In this document: piece by piece, positions 11,590 to 23,035 of the stretch | How the letters are laid out: every line of letters starts with the position of its first letter | Numbering within the stretch: the first letter of the stretch is position 1 | Assembly: GCA_028752905.1 (NCBI GenBank) | Contig: JAQNBH010000007.1 | Span: 15,743,233-15,807,232, forward strand | From: Cladorhizidae sp. MBARI D1340-BT2 | Lineage: Eukaryota; Porifera; Demospongiae; Poecilosclerida; Cladorhizidae | Length of the DNA: 64,000 nt | Direction: 5' to 3' | Program-made: the position numbers and the translations under genes | The notes under the pieces: generated by a model | Databases searched by the model: none | Seen by the model: the letters and a program-made list of their open reading frames with translations, nothing else | Told to the model about the DNA's origin: nothing

Positions 11590-14032
11590 ACAGTGCTAGT
11601 GGTCTAGTCTTAGCAGCTGCCAGTGGCCTAGCTGCCAGTGGCCTAGTCTTAGCAGCTGCCAGTGGCCTAGTCTTAGCAGCTGCCAGTGGTCTAGTCTTAG
11701 CAGCTGCCAGTGGTCTAGTCTTAGCAGCTGCCAGTGGTCTAGTCTTAGCAGCTGCCAGTGGCCTAGTCTTAGCAGCTGCCAGTGGTCTAGTCTTAGCAGC
11801 TGCCAGTGGTCTAGTCTTAGCAGCTGCCAGTGGCCTAGTCTTAGCAGCTGCCAGTGGTCTAGTCTTAGCAGCTGCCAGTGGCCTAGTCTTAGCAGCTGCC
11901 AGTGGTCTAGTCTTAGCAGCTGCCAGTGGCCTAGTCTTAGCAGCTGCCAGTGCTAGCTGCTGCCAGTGGTCTAGTCTTAGCAGCTGCCAGTGGCCTAGTC
12001 TTAGCAGCTGCCGGTCTAGTCTTAGCAGCTGCCAGTGGCCTAGTCTTAGCTCTTAGCAGCTGCCAGTGGCCTAGTCTTAGCAGCTGCCAGTGGTCTAGTC
12101 TTAGCAGCTGCCAGTGGTCTAGTCTTAGCAGCTGCCAGTGGCCTAGTCTTAGCAGCTGCCAGTGGTCTAGTCTTAGCAGCTGCCAGTGGCCTAGTCTTAG
12201 CAGCTGCCAGTGGCCTAGTCTTAGCAGCTGCCAGTGGCCTAGTCTTAGCAGCTGCCAGTGGTCTAGTCTTAGCAGCTGCCAGTGGCCTAGTCTTAGCAGC
12301 TGCCAGTGCTAGCTGCTGCCAGTGGTCTAGTCTTAGCAGCTGCCAGTGGCCTAGTCTTAGCAGCTGCCAGTGGTCTAGTCTTAGCAGCTGCCAGTGGCCT
12401 AGTCTTAGCAGCTGCCAGTGGCCTAATCTTAGCAGCTGCCAGTGGTCTAGTCTTAGCAGCTGCCAGTGGCCTAGTCTTAGCAGCTGCCAGTGGTCTAGTC
12501 TTAGCAGCTGCCAGTGGCCTAGTCTTAGCAGCTTCCAGTGGCCTAGTCTTAGCAGCTGCCAGTGGCCCAGCTGCCAGTGGTCTAGTCTTAGCAGCTGCCA
12601 GTGGCCTAGTCTTTAGTAGCTGCCAGTGGTCTAGTCTTAGCAGTTGCCAGTGGTCTAGTCTAAGTAGCTGCCAGTGGCCTAGTCTTAGCAGCTGCCAGTG
12701 GCCTAGTCTTAGCAGCTGCCAGTGGCCTAGTCTTAGCAGCTGCCAGTGGTCTAGTCTTAGCAGCTGCCAGTGGTCTAGTCTTAGCAGCTGCCAGTGGCCT
12801 AGTCTTAGCAGCTGCCAGTGGTCTAGTCTTAGCAGCTGCCAGTGGCCTAGTCTTAGCAGCTGCCAGTGGTCTAGTCTTAGCAGCTGCCAGTGGTCTAGTC
12901 TTAGCAGCTGCCAGTGGCCTAGTCTTAACAGCTGCCAGTGGCCTAGTCTTAGCAGCTGCCAGTGGCCAGCTGCCAGTGGCCAGCTGCCAGTGGTCTAGTC
13001 TTAGCAGCTGCCAGTGGTCTAGTCTTAGCAGCTGCCAGCTGCCAATGGCCTAGTCTTAGCAGCTGCCAGTGGTCTAGTCTTAGCAGCTGCCAGTGGCCTA
13101 GTCTTAGCAGCTGCCAGTGGTCTAGTCTTAGCAGCTGCCAGTGGCCTAGTCTTTAGTAGCTGCCAGTGGTCTAGTCTTAGCAGCTGCCAGTGGCCTAGTC
13201 TTAGCAGCTGCCAGTGGTCTAGTCTTAGCAGCTGCCAGTGGTCTAGTCTTAGCAGCTGCCAGTGGCCTAGTCTTAACAGCTGCCAGTGGCCTAGTCTTAG
13301 CAGCTGCCAGTGGCCAGCTGCCAGTGGTCTAGTCTTAGCAGCTGCCAGTGGTCTAGTCTTAGCAGCTGCCAGCTGCCAATGGCCTAGTCTTAGCAGCTGC
13401 CAGTGGTCTAGTCTTAGCAGCTGCCAGTGGCCTAGTCTTAGCAGCTGCCAGTGGTCTAGTCTTAGCAGCTGCCAGTGGTCTAGTCTTAGCAGCTGCCAGT
13501 GGCCTAGTCTTAGCAGCTGCCAGCTGCCAGTGGCCTAGTCTTAGCAGCTGCCAGTGGCCCAGCTGCCAGTGGTCTAGTCTTAGCAGCTGCCAGTGGTCTA
13601 GTCTTAGCAGCTGCCAGTGGCCTAGTCTTAGCAGCTGCCAGTGGCCTAGTCTTAGCAGTTGCCAGTGGTCTAGTCTTAGCAGCTGACAGTGGTCTAGTCT
13701 TAGCAGCTGCCAGTGGTCTAGTCTTAGCAGCTGCCAGTGGCCTAGTCTTAGCAGCTGCCAGTGGCCTAGTCTTAGCAGCTGCCAGTGGTCTAGTCTTAGC
13801 AGCTGCCAGTGGCCTAGTCTTAGCAGCTGCCAGTGGTCTAGTCTTAGCAGCTGCCAGTGGCCTAGTCTTAGCAGCTGCCAGTGGTCTAGTCTTAGCAGCT
13901 GCCAGTGGCCTAGTCTTAGCAGCTGCCAGTGGTCTAGTCTTAGCAGCTTCCAGTGGCCTAGTCTTAGCAGCTGCCAGTGGCCTAGTCTTAGCAGCTGCCA
14001 GTGGCCTAGTCTTAGCAGCTGCTAGTGGTCGC
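11590..14032. repeat. 24-base minisatellite, about 100 units
   Basis: Unit core is tagtcttagcagctgccag with a following TGGCC or TGGTC. Shortened units (ccagctgccag) recur near 12570, 12960, 13310 and 13530, and copied blocks of them suggest duplication within the array. Because 24 is a multiple of three, open frames of 120-230 codons appear on both strands; these are repeat translations. Confidence 0.97.
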
Positions 14033-14249
14033 CTTATAACCACACAAGAACAAGAGCACAGATGAAAACTTACAGATTGGTAACTACATCAAGCTTCCAT
14101 GGAGCCTCCTCTGATGAAAGGAGTAAGTAATTATCTAGTTTTCAGCCAATGTAGCCAAAGAAATTCATGGCTAAGCTCATGAATAATCATGAACCTCAAG
14201 GTAGCTAGTCCCTAGCATTGTAGATTACTGAGGTCTAACTGTTCAATGA

Positions 14250-14770
14250 AGACGTGTAAAGTTTTAGACTCCAACTCCTCAGGGTTTCTGAGATGGCCGT
14301 CAACCTGGAATAGTTGGCCTTCATTCCTAGTGTTTTCTGGGGCGGCCAATATCCTGGAAATGTTTGGGCTGAAAATTGAACTCCAGTCTGTCATCAGAAT
14401 TGGTTTTCTATTCTCTCATTTCAGAGTAATTGGACCCACAAATATGATCTTGTCATGGGCGGGAACCAGAAATTCAATTTTCAAGGTTCCCCAGTCAGCG
14501 CAGCACCTGTCACACAGGGTTCAAGGTCAGCGCAGCACCTGTCACAGGGTTCAAGGTGCTCAATTCCGTTTATCCGTGGTCAGGCCTGTCTGCAATATTG
14601 ACTAGACTCATGTCTTAATATGGGAGGAGTTAAGAGCTCCTGGAAAAGGTGTCCAGGCCCATTTCTTTGACAATTTTTGTCTGGCAACTTCACCAGGTGA
14701 GCAGTTAATAGAACTTTTCCCATACAATTGCACACATGTGGCCTAATCAAAAAATCAACCTGTTTTCTCA
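14250..14770 (+). mobile_element. Dispersed element F, diverged copy
   Basis: Shares blocks with 17672-18005: agggtttctgagat, a stretch of gggct...aaattgaactcc...cagtctgtcat, and a later caatttttgtctggcaa matching caatttttggttggcaa. It also holds a 32-base tandem duplication at 14494-14560 (gcgcagcacctgtcaca). A 60-codon minus-strand frame within it is part of the repeat rather than a gene. Confidence 0.5.
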
Positions 14771-14934
14771 AATGTTTCACTGTTAATGGATTTTGTCAAA
14801 TGGAGGCTATTTTTTTCTTGTTTGCAAAAATGCCAATCCCATCCCATGTGCTCAGCTATCAGAAGCTGTCACTAGGCAAGAGCATAGGCATGCTTAAATG
14901 GACCAATAATAACAAATGATTGTGTTATAATTTC

Positions 14935-15515
14935 TATTAGAATTCACTTGCAAGGTAACAGGGAGAAGCCAGAATGGGCGTAACTTGCCCAGTAGTAACC
15001 ATGCCGTGGCATTGGGGGTTGCAGCGTCTGGTTGCAGGGGCCACTTCAGGCTGCAGCGTTCTCAAGAATATTCTAAGAGTGAACTTTTTTCTATCTGAAA
15101 ATTGTTTGTGGGGGGTGGGGGGTGGAGGGGATGGAGGAATCTGGATTCGGGGGGGCATGATGGTTGGTTAGATGTGATGTAATACGATTTCCAAGGGGGG
15201 GATGTGCAAAGGTTCCAAGCCCCCCTCCCCTAAATGAAACCCTGGTTGCTGATGGGGTCAACAATGAAAACAGTTTTGAGGTTTCTCCTTCAATCCGCTT
15301 ATGCCAACATCTCAACCGGTTGAACTCCGAGCTATTTCCATTGTTGACCCCATTAGTGACTGGTAGATAGAAAAACTTCACTCCGGCAACATTCTTGAGA
15401 ATGTGTCGGCCTGGCTGCAGCCTGAAGTGGCCCCTTCAGCCAGGTGCTTCAGCACACTCCCCCCAATGTCATGGCATGGTTACTGCTGGCAAGTAATCTT
15501 CAAGTGAATTTATAT
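14935..15515. mobile_element. Foldback element B with nested insert
   Basis: The left end (aattcacttgcaaggtaac) and right end (ggcaagtaatcttcaagtgaattt) are inverted copies, and about 155 bases of each arm pair imperfectly, including ccacttcaggctgcagc against gctgcagcctgaagtgg. A second inner inverted pair surrounds gatggggtcaacaatg near 15250 and cattgttgaccccatta near 15340. A poly-G element relative is nested in the left half. No coding capacity. Confidence 0.75.
15110..15245 (-). mobile_element. Poly-G/poly-C MITE-like element, diverged inverted copy
   Basis: Reading the minus strand gives the order seen at 10886-11073: ttcatttagggg, C-rich tracts, an atcatgcccccc block and cagattcctcc. 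It lies inside foldback element B, so it inserted later or was captured by it. Confidence 0.5.
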
Positions 15516-16009
15516 TTATCATTATTTATCTATCTCGACCACCAACTTATATGAAGACGTACCTAGCAACCATGTAACACTAGATGGCCCAAGCATTGAC
15601 TAATTGAAATTGCTCTAAACCACAAAATGTGAATATGTTTATAATATGTTCCTTCACTTGTTACTTCAATATTGACCAATAGATTGGAGGAGACGAAGGT
15701 AGTGGAGGAGGAGAGTGCAAGGAAGGAGGAGAAGCTGGTGGGGAGTAACCAGTTGGGCATACAGATTCCAAGTCTGAGGCAGAACCTGTCACACAGGGAT
15801 ATATTTAATTGACAGAATCTAGGATAAGCTAGCTACACCAAATCATATAAAAATCATATAACTAGAGCTAGGCATTATATAATGTTCAAGCTATCAACCT
15901 TGCTCAGTTTTTATTATCGTATATCCATGCTTACAGTAGCTATATATATATCTTGAATTATCTTCCACTCTTCTGGCTACCTACATCTACTGACTACATC
16001 TCTACTTAC
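15516..16009. other. No gene recognised; candidate intron
   Basis: AT-rich unique DNA with a short TA run near 15940. If the exon at 16010-16182 is real, this is its downstream intron, but no partner exon was recognised. Confidence 0.4.
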
Positions 16010-16182
16010 CTTGAAGCTGATCTCCTGAATATCATCATCTACTTCATCAGAAATAACAGCTTTTCTGAGATCAGCCATGTCCTCAGGGTACACAGCATCA
16101 TCTCCAAGGCATGCCTGCATCCCAGCATCTTCTTTGTCGCTGCTCTCACTGTCTGAGAGGTCGTCAAACAGCATCAAGAGCT
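16010..16182 (-). CDS. Candidate internal or first exon of an acidic protein
   Basis: On the minus strand an open frame with an ATG at 16174 encodes a serine- and acid-rich stretch (FDDLSDSESSDKEDAG near the start, SDEVDDDIQEISFK at the end). It stops exactly at a consensus splice donor, TTCAAG followed by GTAAGT, at 16010/16009. An AG that could be an acceptor precedes it at about 16183. The composition is protein-like and unlike the neighbouring repeats. I do not recognise the family and found no partner exon, so this may be an isolated exon, a transposon-derived exon or chance. Confidence 0.35.
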
Positions 16183-16544
16183 CTGTCTTGGTAGAACAGT
16201 CATGTCATTTTCTCAGATCCGTAACTCCCAACTTTGACATCGCAGTTACCTTAGCTACCTACGAGCTATTCAGTTGAAACTTTGCATATCGATAGAACAT
16301 CTCTTTCCACATATTTTGACAAAATATATATTTGTTATCAAATTTTGTGATCGTTGTCCATTTTGCGCCTGTAGGCGCTTATGTCTGCAAGTGGGTTAAG
16401 CTTGTCACCCATGCCATTATCTAGTGGACAACTTCGACAACAGAACACAGGGAAAGTAGGGGGGGGATGCCATCGACAAAATCATGTAATGGCATTTTCT
16501 TGTGAAGTGAAGGAGATGAAAAACAAGTTTAAATTTTGAAGACA

Positions 16545-16680
16545 TACAGTTAAGATATGCAAGATTATGTGGGCAGGGTTTTGTTACCATGGGCAACCAC
16601 CCACATGGTAAACTTGCCAACCAAAAATTGGCAAAAAAAGGTCCCCCTTCCCCCCCCCCCCCCGGCCAGAATTCCTAAGG
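16545..16680 (-). mobile_element. Dispersed element F, inverted partial copy
   Basis: On the minus strand this reads caatttttggttggcaag, a gtgggtggtt...cccatgg segment and a cccacataatcttgcatatc end, as at 17930-18005, preceded by a G run. Confidence 0.75.
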
Positions 16681-16694
16681 CTCTTGACTGGTGT

Positions 16695-17335
16695 ATTAAG
16701 ACTCAAGTCTAGTCAATCTCTTATTGCAGGGCTGAGCTGCCCAAGTCAATCTCTTACTGCAGGGCTGAGCTGGCCACAAGAGTCTAGTCAATCTCTTATT
16801 GCAGGGCTGAGCTGGTCTAGTCAATCTCTTACTGCAGGGCTGAGCTGGCCACAAGAGTCTAGTCAATCTCTTATTGCAGGGCTGAGCTGTCCACAAGAGT
16901 CTAGGCAATCTCTTATTGCAGGGCTGAGCTGGCCACAAGAGTCTAGTCAATCTCTTATTGCAGGGCTGAGCTGCCCACAAGAGTCTATTATTGCAGGGCT
17001 GAGCTGTCCACAAGAGTCTAGTCAATCTCTTATTGCAGGGCTGAGCTGTCCATAAGAGTCTAGTCAATCTCTTATTGCAAGGCTGAGCTGGCCACAAGAG
17101 TCTAGTCAATCTCTTATTGCAGGCTGAGCTGCCCACAAGAGTCTAGTCAATCTCTTATTGCAGGGCTGAGCTGGCCACAAGAGTCTAGGCAATCTCTTAT
17201 TGCAGGGCTGAGCTGGCCACAAGAGTCTAGTCAATCTCTTATTGCAGGACTGAGCTGGCCACAAGAGTCTATTATTGCAGGGTTGAGCTGGCCACAAGAG
17301 TCTAGTCAATCTCTTATTGCAAGGCTGGGCTGTCC
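16695..17335. repeat. 42-base minisatellite, about 15 units
   Basis: Unit core is gtctagtcaatctcttattg followed by CAGGGCTGAGCTGG and CCACAAGA. Several units are truncated, for example at 16985 and 17270. Open frames on both strands are repeat translations. Confidence 0.95.
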
Positions 17336-17454
17336 ACAAATAAAAGGAATTCTGTAGGTTGTATCAGTAACCCTCTGTAACAAATCCTGGGCTGACAAGG
17401 AGGGGGTTCTTGAAAATTGAATTTGTGATTTCCGCCCATTGAAAAGATTTGTAT

Positions 17455-17670
17455 CAGGGGGGACATCAGGGGGGGGGGGCCAATTTCCTTTATCTTTTTA
17501 TCTTATAAATTTTTAATATTTTTAACCTTTTTGCCCCCCCCCTTGGAAATTGTATTATTAAAATTCATTAGAAACTTTGTCACATCTTTAACCATCATGT
17601 CCCCCCCCCCTAATATCCAGATTCCTCCAGTTGCCCCCCCTTGGACAATTTTCTAAATGAAACCCTGACA
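17455..17670 (+). mobile_element. Poly-G/poly-C MITE-like element, copy 2
   Basis: Near-identical to the interior and right end of the copy at 10886-11073, including aaattcattagaaactttg and the ctaaatgaaaccc end. The left inverted end is degraded and replaced by an AT-rich stretch. Confidence 0.7.
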
Positions 17671-17671
17671 C

Positions 17672-18005
17672 ATGCTAAGGTTCAGGTTTCAATAGGTTTC
17701 AATGCCTAAGGGTTTCTGAGATAGGACCCTAAAAGCAGCGAAGCAGGGGGACACTCCCACTTTTTTGCTCTCTCTGATCATGGAAATGGATCAGAATTTT
17801 GGGCTTAATTAAAATTTCAACTCTGGATCCAGATTTTCAGAATCCGTCATTAAAATTCTTCTCATTTCCGAGGTATTGGCCCCACTGATTCACCAGCCGG
17901 GGGGGGGGGGGGGGGGGAGGAGACTTTTTGTTGCCAATTTTTGGTTGGCAAGTTCAACATGTGGGTGGTTACCCATGGTAACGAAACTCTGCCCACATAA
18001 TCTTG
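17672..18005 (+). mobile_element. Dispersed element F, longest copy
   Basis: Runs from the agggtttctgagat region, through a G run of about 20 bases near 17899, to caatttttggttggcaag, a gtgggtggtt...cccatgg segment and cttgcatatc. Related copies lie at 14250, 16545 (inverted) and 18235. No gene. Confidence 0.65.
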
Positions 18006-18007
18006 CA

Positions 18008-18192
18008 TATCAAAGACCCTCTCAGTTGGTCACCAAGGGACCCTCTGAGTTGGTGACCAAGGGACCCTCTGAGTTGGTCACCAAGGGACCCTCTGAGTTG
18101 GTCACCAAGGGACCCTCTGAGTTGTTCACCAAGGGACCCTCTGAGTTGTTCACCAAGGGACCCTCCGAATTGTTCACCAAGGGACCCTCTGG
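18008..18192. repeat. 24-base minisatellite, about 7.5 units
   Basis: Unit core accctctgagttggtcacc followed by AAGGG. It lies directly between two copies of element F. Confidence 0.93.
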
Positions 18193-18234
18193 TTGAGTTT
18201 GTATGGAATGACCCTACTCCATTCCTCCCAGCTG

Positions 18235-18380
18235 TGGAATAGTTCACATTGGAATGAGGATGTTGGCCCCACTGATACACCAGCCGGGGGGAGAGGAGAT
18301 TTTTTTTGCCAATTTTTGGTTGGCAAGTTCACCATGTGGGTGGTTACCCGTGGTAACGAAACTCTGCCCACATGGAATAG
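18235..18380 (+). mobile_element. Dispersed element F, partial copy
   Basis: Repeats the gatgttggccccactgat, G run, caatttttggttggcaag and gtgggtggttaccc blocks of the copy that ends at 18005. Confidence 0.75.
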
Positions 18381-18559
18381 TTCACATAGGAATGGGGATG
18401 TTGGAGTCCAATATAAGGATGCCTGCTAAATACACATGGAACTACCACCACTGCCCAATCTTGGCAAGGAGGCCTCAGTGATAGATAGATAGAGCCAGCA
18501 GATGGAGGGGGCTTATTGTGAAGGAGGCACTGCACATCCATCTCACACATGAGGAGCAG

Positions 18560-20440
18560 TGCTCGACTAGGGATGCAGGGCTGGAGCTACCAGGTGGCTT
18601 GTCTCAACAGAGATGCAGGGCTGGAGCTACCTGGTGGCTGGTCTCAACAGAGATGCAGGGCTGGACCTGATGGTGGCTGGGTCTCAACAGAGATGCAGGG
18701 CTGGAGCTACCTGGTGGCTGGTCTCAACAGAGATGCAGGGCTGGAGCTGCCTGGTGGCTGGGTCTCAACAGAGATGCAGGGCTGGAGCTGCTTGGTGGCT
18801 GGGTCTCAACAGAGATGCAGGGCTGGAGCTACCAGGTGGCTGGTCTCAACAGAGATGCAGGGCTGGAGCTACCTGGTGGCTGGGTCTCAACAGAGATGCA
18901 GGGCTGGAGCTGCCTGGTGGCTGGTCTCAACAGAGATGCAGGGGTAGAGCTACCTGGTGGCTGGGTCTCAACAGAGATGCAGGGCTGGAGCCACCGGGTG
19001 GCTGGTCTCAACAGAGATGCAGGGCTGAAGCTGCCTGGTGGCTGGTCTCAACAGAGATGCAGGGCTAGAGCTGCCATGTGGCTGGAGCTGCCAAGTGGCT
19101 GGTCTCAACAGAGATGCAGGGCTGGAGCTACCAGGTGGCTGGGTCTCAACAGAGATGCAGGGCTGGAGCTACCTGGTGGCTGGGTCTCAACAGAGATGCA
19201 GGGCTGGAGCTACCAGGTGGCTGGTCTCAACAGAGATGCAGGGCTGGAGCTGCCTGGTGGCTGGGTCTCAACAGAGATGCAGGGCTGGAGCTACCAGGTG
19301 GCTGGTCTCAACAGAGATGCAAGGCTAGAGCTACCAGGTGGCTGGGTCTCAACAGAGATGCAGGGCTGGAGCTACCTGGTGGCTGGGTCTCAACAGAGAT
19401 GCAGGGCTGGAGCTACCAGGTGGCTGGTCTCAACAGAGATGCAGGGCTGGAGCTGCCAGGTGGCTGGTCTCAACAGAGATGCAGGGCTGGAGCTGCCTGG
19501 TGGCTGGTCTCAACAGAGATGCAGGGCTAGAGATGCAGGGCTGGAGCTACCTGGTGGCTGGTCTCAACAGAGATGCAGGGCTAGAGCTACCAGGTGGCTG
19601 GGTCTCAACAGAGCTGGAGCTACCAGGTGGCTGGTCTCAACAGAGATGCAGGGCTGGAGCTGCCAGGTGGCTGGTCTCAACAGAGATGCAGGGCTGGAGC
19701 TGCCAGGTGGCTGGTCTCAACAGAGATGCAGGGCTGGAGCTACCTGGCGGCTGGGTCTCAACAGAGATGCAGGGCTGGAGCTACCAGGTGGCTGGTCTCA
19801 ACAGAGATGCAGGGCTGGAGCTGCCAGGTGGCTGGTCTCAACAGAGATGCAGGGCTGGAGCTACCAGGTGGCTGGGTCTCAACAGAGATGCAGGGCTGGA
19901 GCTGCCTGGTGGCTGGTCTCAACTCAACAGAGATGCAGGGCTGGAGCTGCCTGGTGGCTTGGTCTCAACAGAGATGCAGGGCTGGAGCTACCAGGTGGCT
20001 GGTCTCAACAGAGATGCAGGGCTGGAGCTACCAGGTGGCTGGGTCTCAACAGAGATGCAGGGCTGGAGCTGCCTGGTGGCTGGGTCTCAACAGAGATGCA
20101 GGGCTGGAGCTACCTGGTGGCTGGTCTCAACAGAGATGCAGGTACCTGGTGGCTGGTCTCAACAGAGATGCAGGGCCGGAGCTACCTGGTGGCTGGTCTC
20201 AACAGAGATGCAAGGCTGGAGCTACCTGGTGGCTGGGTCTCAACAGAGATGCAAGGCTGGAGCTGCCTGGTGGCTGGGTCTCAACAGAGATGCAGGGCTG
20301 GAGCTGCCTGGTGGCTTGGTCTCAACAGAGATGCAGGGCTGGAGCTACCAGAGCTGCCTGGTGGCTGGTCTCAACAGAGATGCAAGGCTGGAGCTACCTA
20401 GTGGCTGGTCTCAACAGAGATGCAGGGCTGGATCTACTGT
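18560..20440. repeat. 40-41-base minisatellite, about 46 units
   Basis: Unit core is ctcaacagagatgcagggct followed by GGAGCTACC or GGAGCTGCC and a GGTGGCTGG link whose one-base length variation (GGTCTC or GGGTCTC) shifts the frame. That frame shifting within the array argues against coding despite open frames over 400 codons. Confidence 0.96.
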
Positions 20441-21449
20441 CACTAGGAGAATGATACACAAAAAAATTAGGCCACCACTTTCAACCCCCCCCCCCCCTAT
20501 AAATAGTTCACACCACTTAGCTATAACAATAGCAACAGTTTTGTTGTATAGAGGGATCATTAGCTACACCAAACAATTGCTTAAAGGTTCATTGAAGTGG
20601 TGGTTGCTGAAATATATCTCGTAGGAAACTTGGGTACCCCAACTTTTGGGCATGCCACTGACCCAATACTTAACTCACCTCCTTCATATTTTATAGTTTT
20701 AAAGCACTCAGTGACATCTATCGTTTGACACTAACACCAAGTCCATGGGCGTTACAAGGAAGAAGTTACGGTTGAACATGGTCTGTTTGTTGGCCTTTAG
20801 GCCCCTCTTCCTGGAGAAGACAATGGCTAAAAGTGCTTCAATAATATCTTTTTAGCAGAAGTTTAACTTTGGTATATATATATATATATTACGTCGTCAG
20901 GTGATAGTCCATCTTCTAATAATAGAGATGGGAGGAATGGGGGGGGGGGGGGGGTAGTCAGGTAAATCCCCCTGCACCATCATAAGAAAGGGTGTGGTCA
21001 GCATGGCCTGGTCCAGAATAGAATGTTGTTAAGTGTTTGCACACCATGCTGTCAGCTGGCCTAGCCGATACCTTCCTTATCTTCGTGGCAGGTGAAGAAA
21101 AGTGTGAGGGTGTCTCTAGCATGTGCGACTTACAGAGTAAGAATGCAATCACTTCACTCCCTATGTATCAACAACTTGACAGCAATTAATATTCTGCGCG
21201 TGAAGCTCTACAAACCTAAGCAACCATAGCAATGTTTGGGGGTGGGTCAGGTGGTAGTGGGGGGAGGAGTTCCGCTCTACTAGCTGGGAAGTGTAAGCGT
21301 GACTTTTTTAAATTGTGTTAGAAATAGTAAGCGACATCGTCCCTGCTAGGCTCGTGTAAATTGCAATTCAAACGGACTTCACTGCATTTTAATGCAATTT
21401 TGGGACAGTAGAGAAAGAAAATATGGTATTGTCCCATTTAACTGCCAAG
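20441..21449. other. No gene recognised; small simple repeats
   Basis: Holds a C run at about 20486, a TA run at about 20871-20890 and a G run at about 20940-20955. Short open frames on the minus strand (for example 20958-21152) show no known domain. Confidence 0.45.
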
Positions 21450-21580
21450 TTGATAATTAACTCGACTCTGTCACTCATTAACTAATTAACTCGACTCTGT
21501 CACTCATTAACTAATTAACTTGACTCTGTTACTCATTAACTAATTAACTCGACTCTGTCACTCGTTAACTAATTAACTAA
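21450..21580. repeat. About 30-base tandem repeat, four units
   Basis: Unit core taattaactcgactctgt with an ACTCATTAAC link. Confidence 0.9.
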
Positions 21581-21980
21581 CCACAGCTAAAACAAAATGC
21601 CAATGCATATCAATTATGACATCATAATTTAGAAGGGAAGGGCCACACACCCTTGCACGAAACTCTGCGTAGAGTTACTCGGGAGCTAGCTGTTTCTGTG
21701 TGCACAAACCAGTGTGCCTTTGGGGAGAATTAAACTCTGCATTGACACCTGTGTGCGTCTGGAATGTAACCAACAGGAATGCTGCAATCTGATTGGCAGG
21801 AAATTAGTTGCGCTGACACGAGCTGTAAATGCTACAGTCGCAAGGCACTTGTCTTCCGTACCCACAACCCCCCAAAAGATAAGCAAGGGAAAGAGGCAGC
21901 GATTTTGACAGGCGGAAAGGAAACCCTAGCTATTAGCGAAGGGGGACCATACCCATAAACTAGTAAGTTAAAAATAAACA
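21581..21980. other. No gene recognised
   Basis: Unique stretch with short overlapping frames on both strands around 21690-21900. None shows a recognisable domain or splice context. Confidence 0.4.
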
Positions 21981-22628
21981 CTTGTGGTTACCACTTTATA
22001 ACTCCATAGATTCCGTAAACTTCATGGTATGGACTTGATAATTAGCTCAAAAGATAGGTCTCTCTGTGTGCTCTCTTTTGATACTAAAATATTTTTCATA
22101 TGTATAACTATAGCCAAGTTACTAGACCTAAAGTGGAGGTACCTCAAAATCTGAGTGACTGATTTTGGAACACATTTTTCTCCAGATCGCCAAGTGCTCG
22201 ATTAGCACCAGTGGCTAGAGGAAGTCCTACTCTGTACAGTCATTAGGCGCTAAAACTGAAGTACGTGGTCAAGCGGTGGTTGGAAAAGAATATTAACGAA
22301 ATTCATTTTCCAACTGGGCACTTGACCACGTACTCAAGTTTTAGCAAGAAGTCTTGTATAGAGGAGTCCTCTAGCCACTCACTGGTGCTAATTTCACACT
22401 TGGCAATCTAGCACTTGGCAATCTGGAGAAAAATGTGTTCCAAAATCCAGGCATTCAGGTTTTGAGGGACCCCCACTTTAGCTCCAGTAACTTGGGTATA
22501 GTTATACCTATCAAAAATATTTTAGTATCAAAAGAGAGCACACAGAGAGACCTATCTTTTGAGCTATATATCAAGTCCATACCATGAAGTTTGCAGAATC
22601 TACGGAGCTAGAAAGTGGTAACCAAAAT
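21981..22628. mobile_element. Foldback family A, complete copy
   Basis: The first half and the reverse of the second half match along nearly their whole length: ends CTTGTGGTTACCAC and GTGGTAACCAAAA, inner blocks tcatggtatggacttga against tcaagtccataccatga, agcacacagagagacc, and acgtggtcaagc against gcacttgaccacgt at the centre. The arms are about 300 bases each with almost no loop, so the element is close to a 650-base palindrome. No open frame is conserved. Partial copies lie at 9931 and 40347. Confidence 0.88.
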
Positions 22629-23035
22629 TTTTTTAACACTTACTAGTTTATAGTTATGGTCCCACTTAGCGACCAGACGGCCCCAAAAATTATTTGGCTG
22701 ATTCCTTATGCACTGGCCTGCATCAAATCCATCAAGCAAGGTCAAGGGTCCGACCACACCCAACTTGAGGTGTGAAGAGGCATGAGAAAAATGGTCAGTT
22801 GGATAATTGTTCAAAATGGACACTCTAGTGTGTCCCTTCTGTATCCCAAATGCTTTCCCCAGTGCCTTCAAGCTATTTTTATCTTTTGTTTTTACTTGTT
22901 TTTACTTGTTTTTAGATCTAATTCACATTATGTTCTATGTAACTATGTTCTGAGTTGATGGCTTAATGGCACAAGGGTTACGCTGCCATTTTTTTAGATC
23001 ATACAATTGATTCTTCATAAACGGAGACCCTTTAC
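22629..23035. other. Intron-like or unassigned stretch left of the aralar exons
   Basis: Includes a triple tttttacttg repeat at about 22890-22915. If the aralar gene continues to the left, this is the start of its second coding intron (donor GTAAAG at 23035-23030 on the minus strand). An 87-codon minus-strand frame at 22608-22871 is protein-like but not identified with confidence. Confidence 0.45.

Noticed and set aside
14212..14394. Minus-strand 60-codon frame with protein-like composition
   Set aside because: Most of it lies in dispersed element F, whose other copies do not keep the frame.
18560..20624. Frames over 400 codons in the 41-base array
   Set aside because: One-base link variants shift the frame throughout the array, and the translations are pure repeat.
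22608..22871. Minus-strand 87-codon frame with ALGKAFGIQKG, faintly like a Polinton-type DNA polymerase motif
   Set aside because: Similarity is limited to about ten residues and no neighbouring Polinton gene or motif was found.
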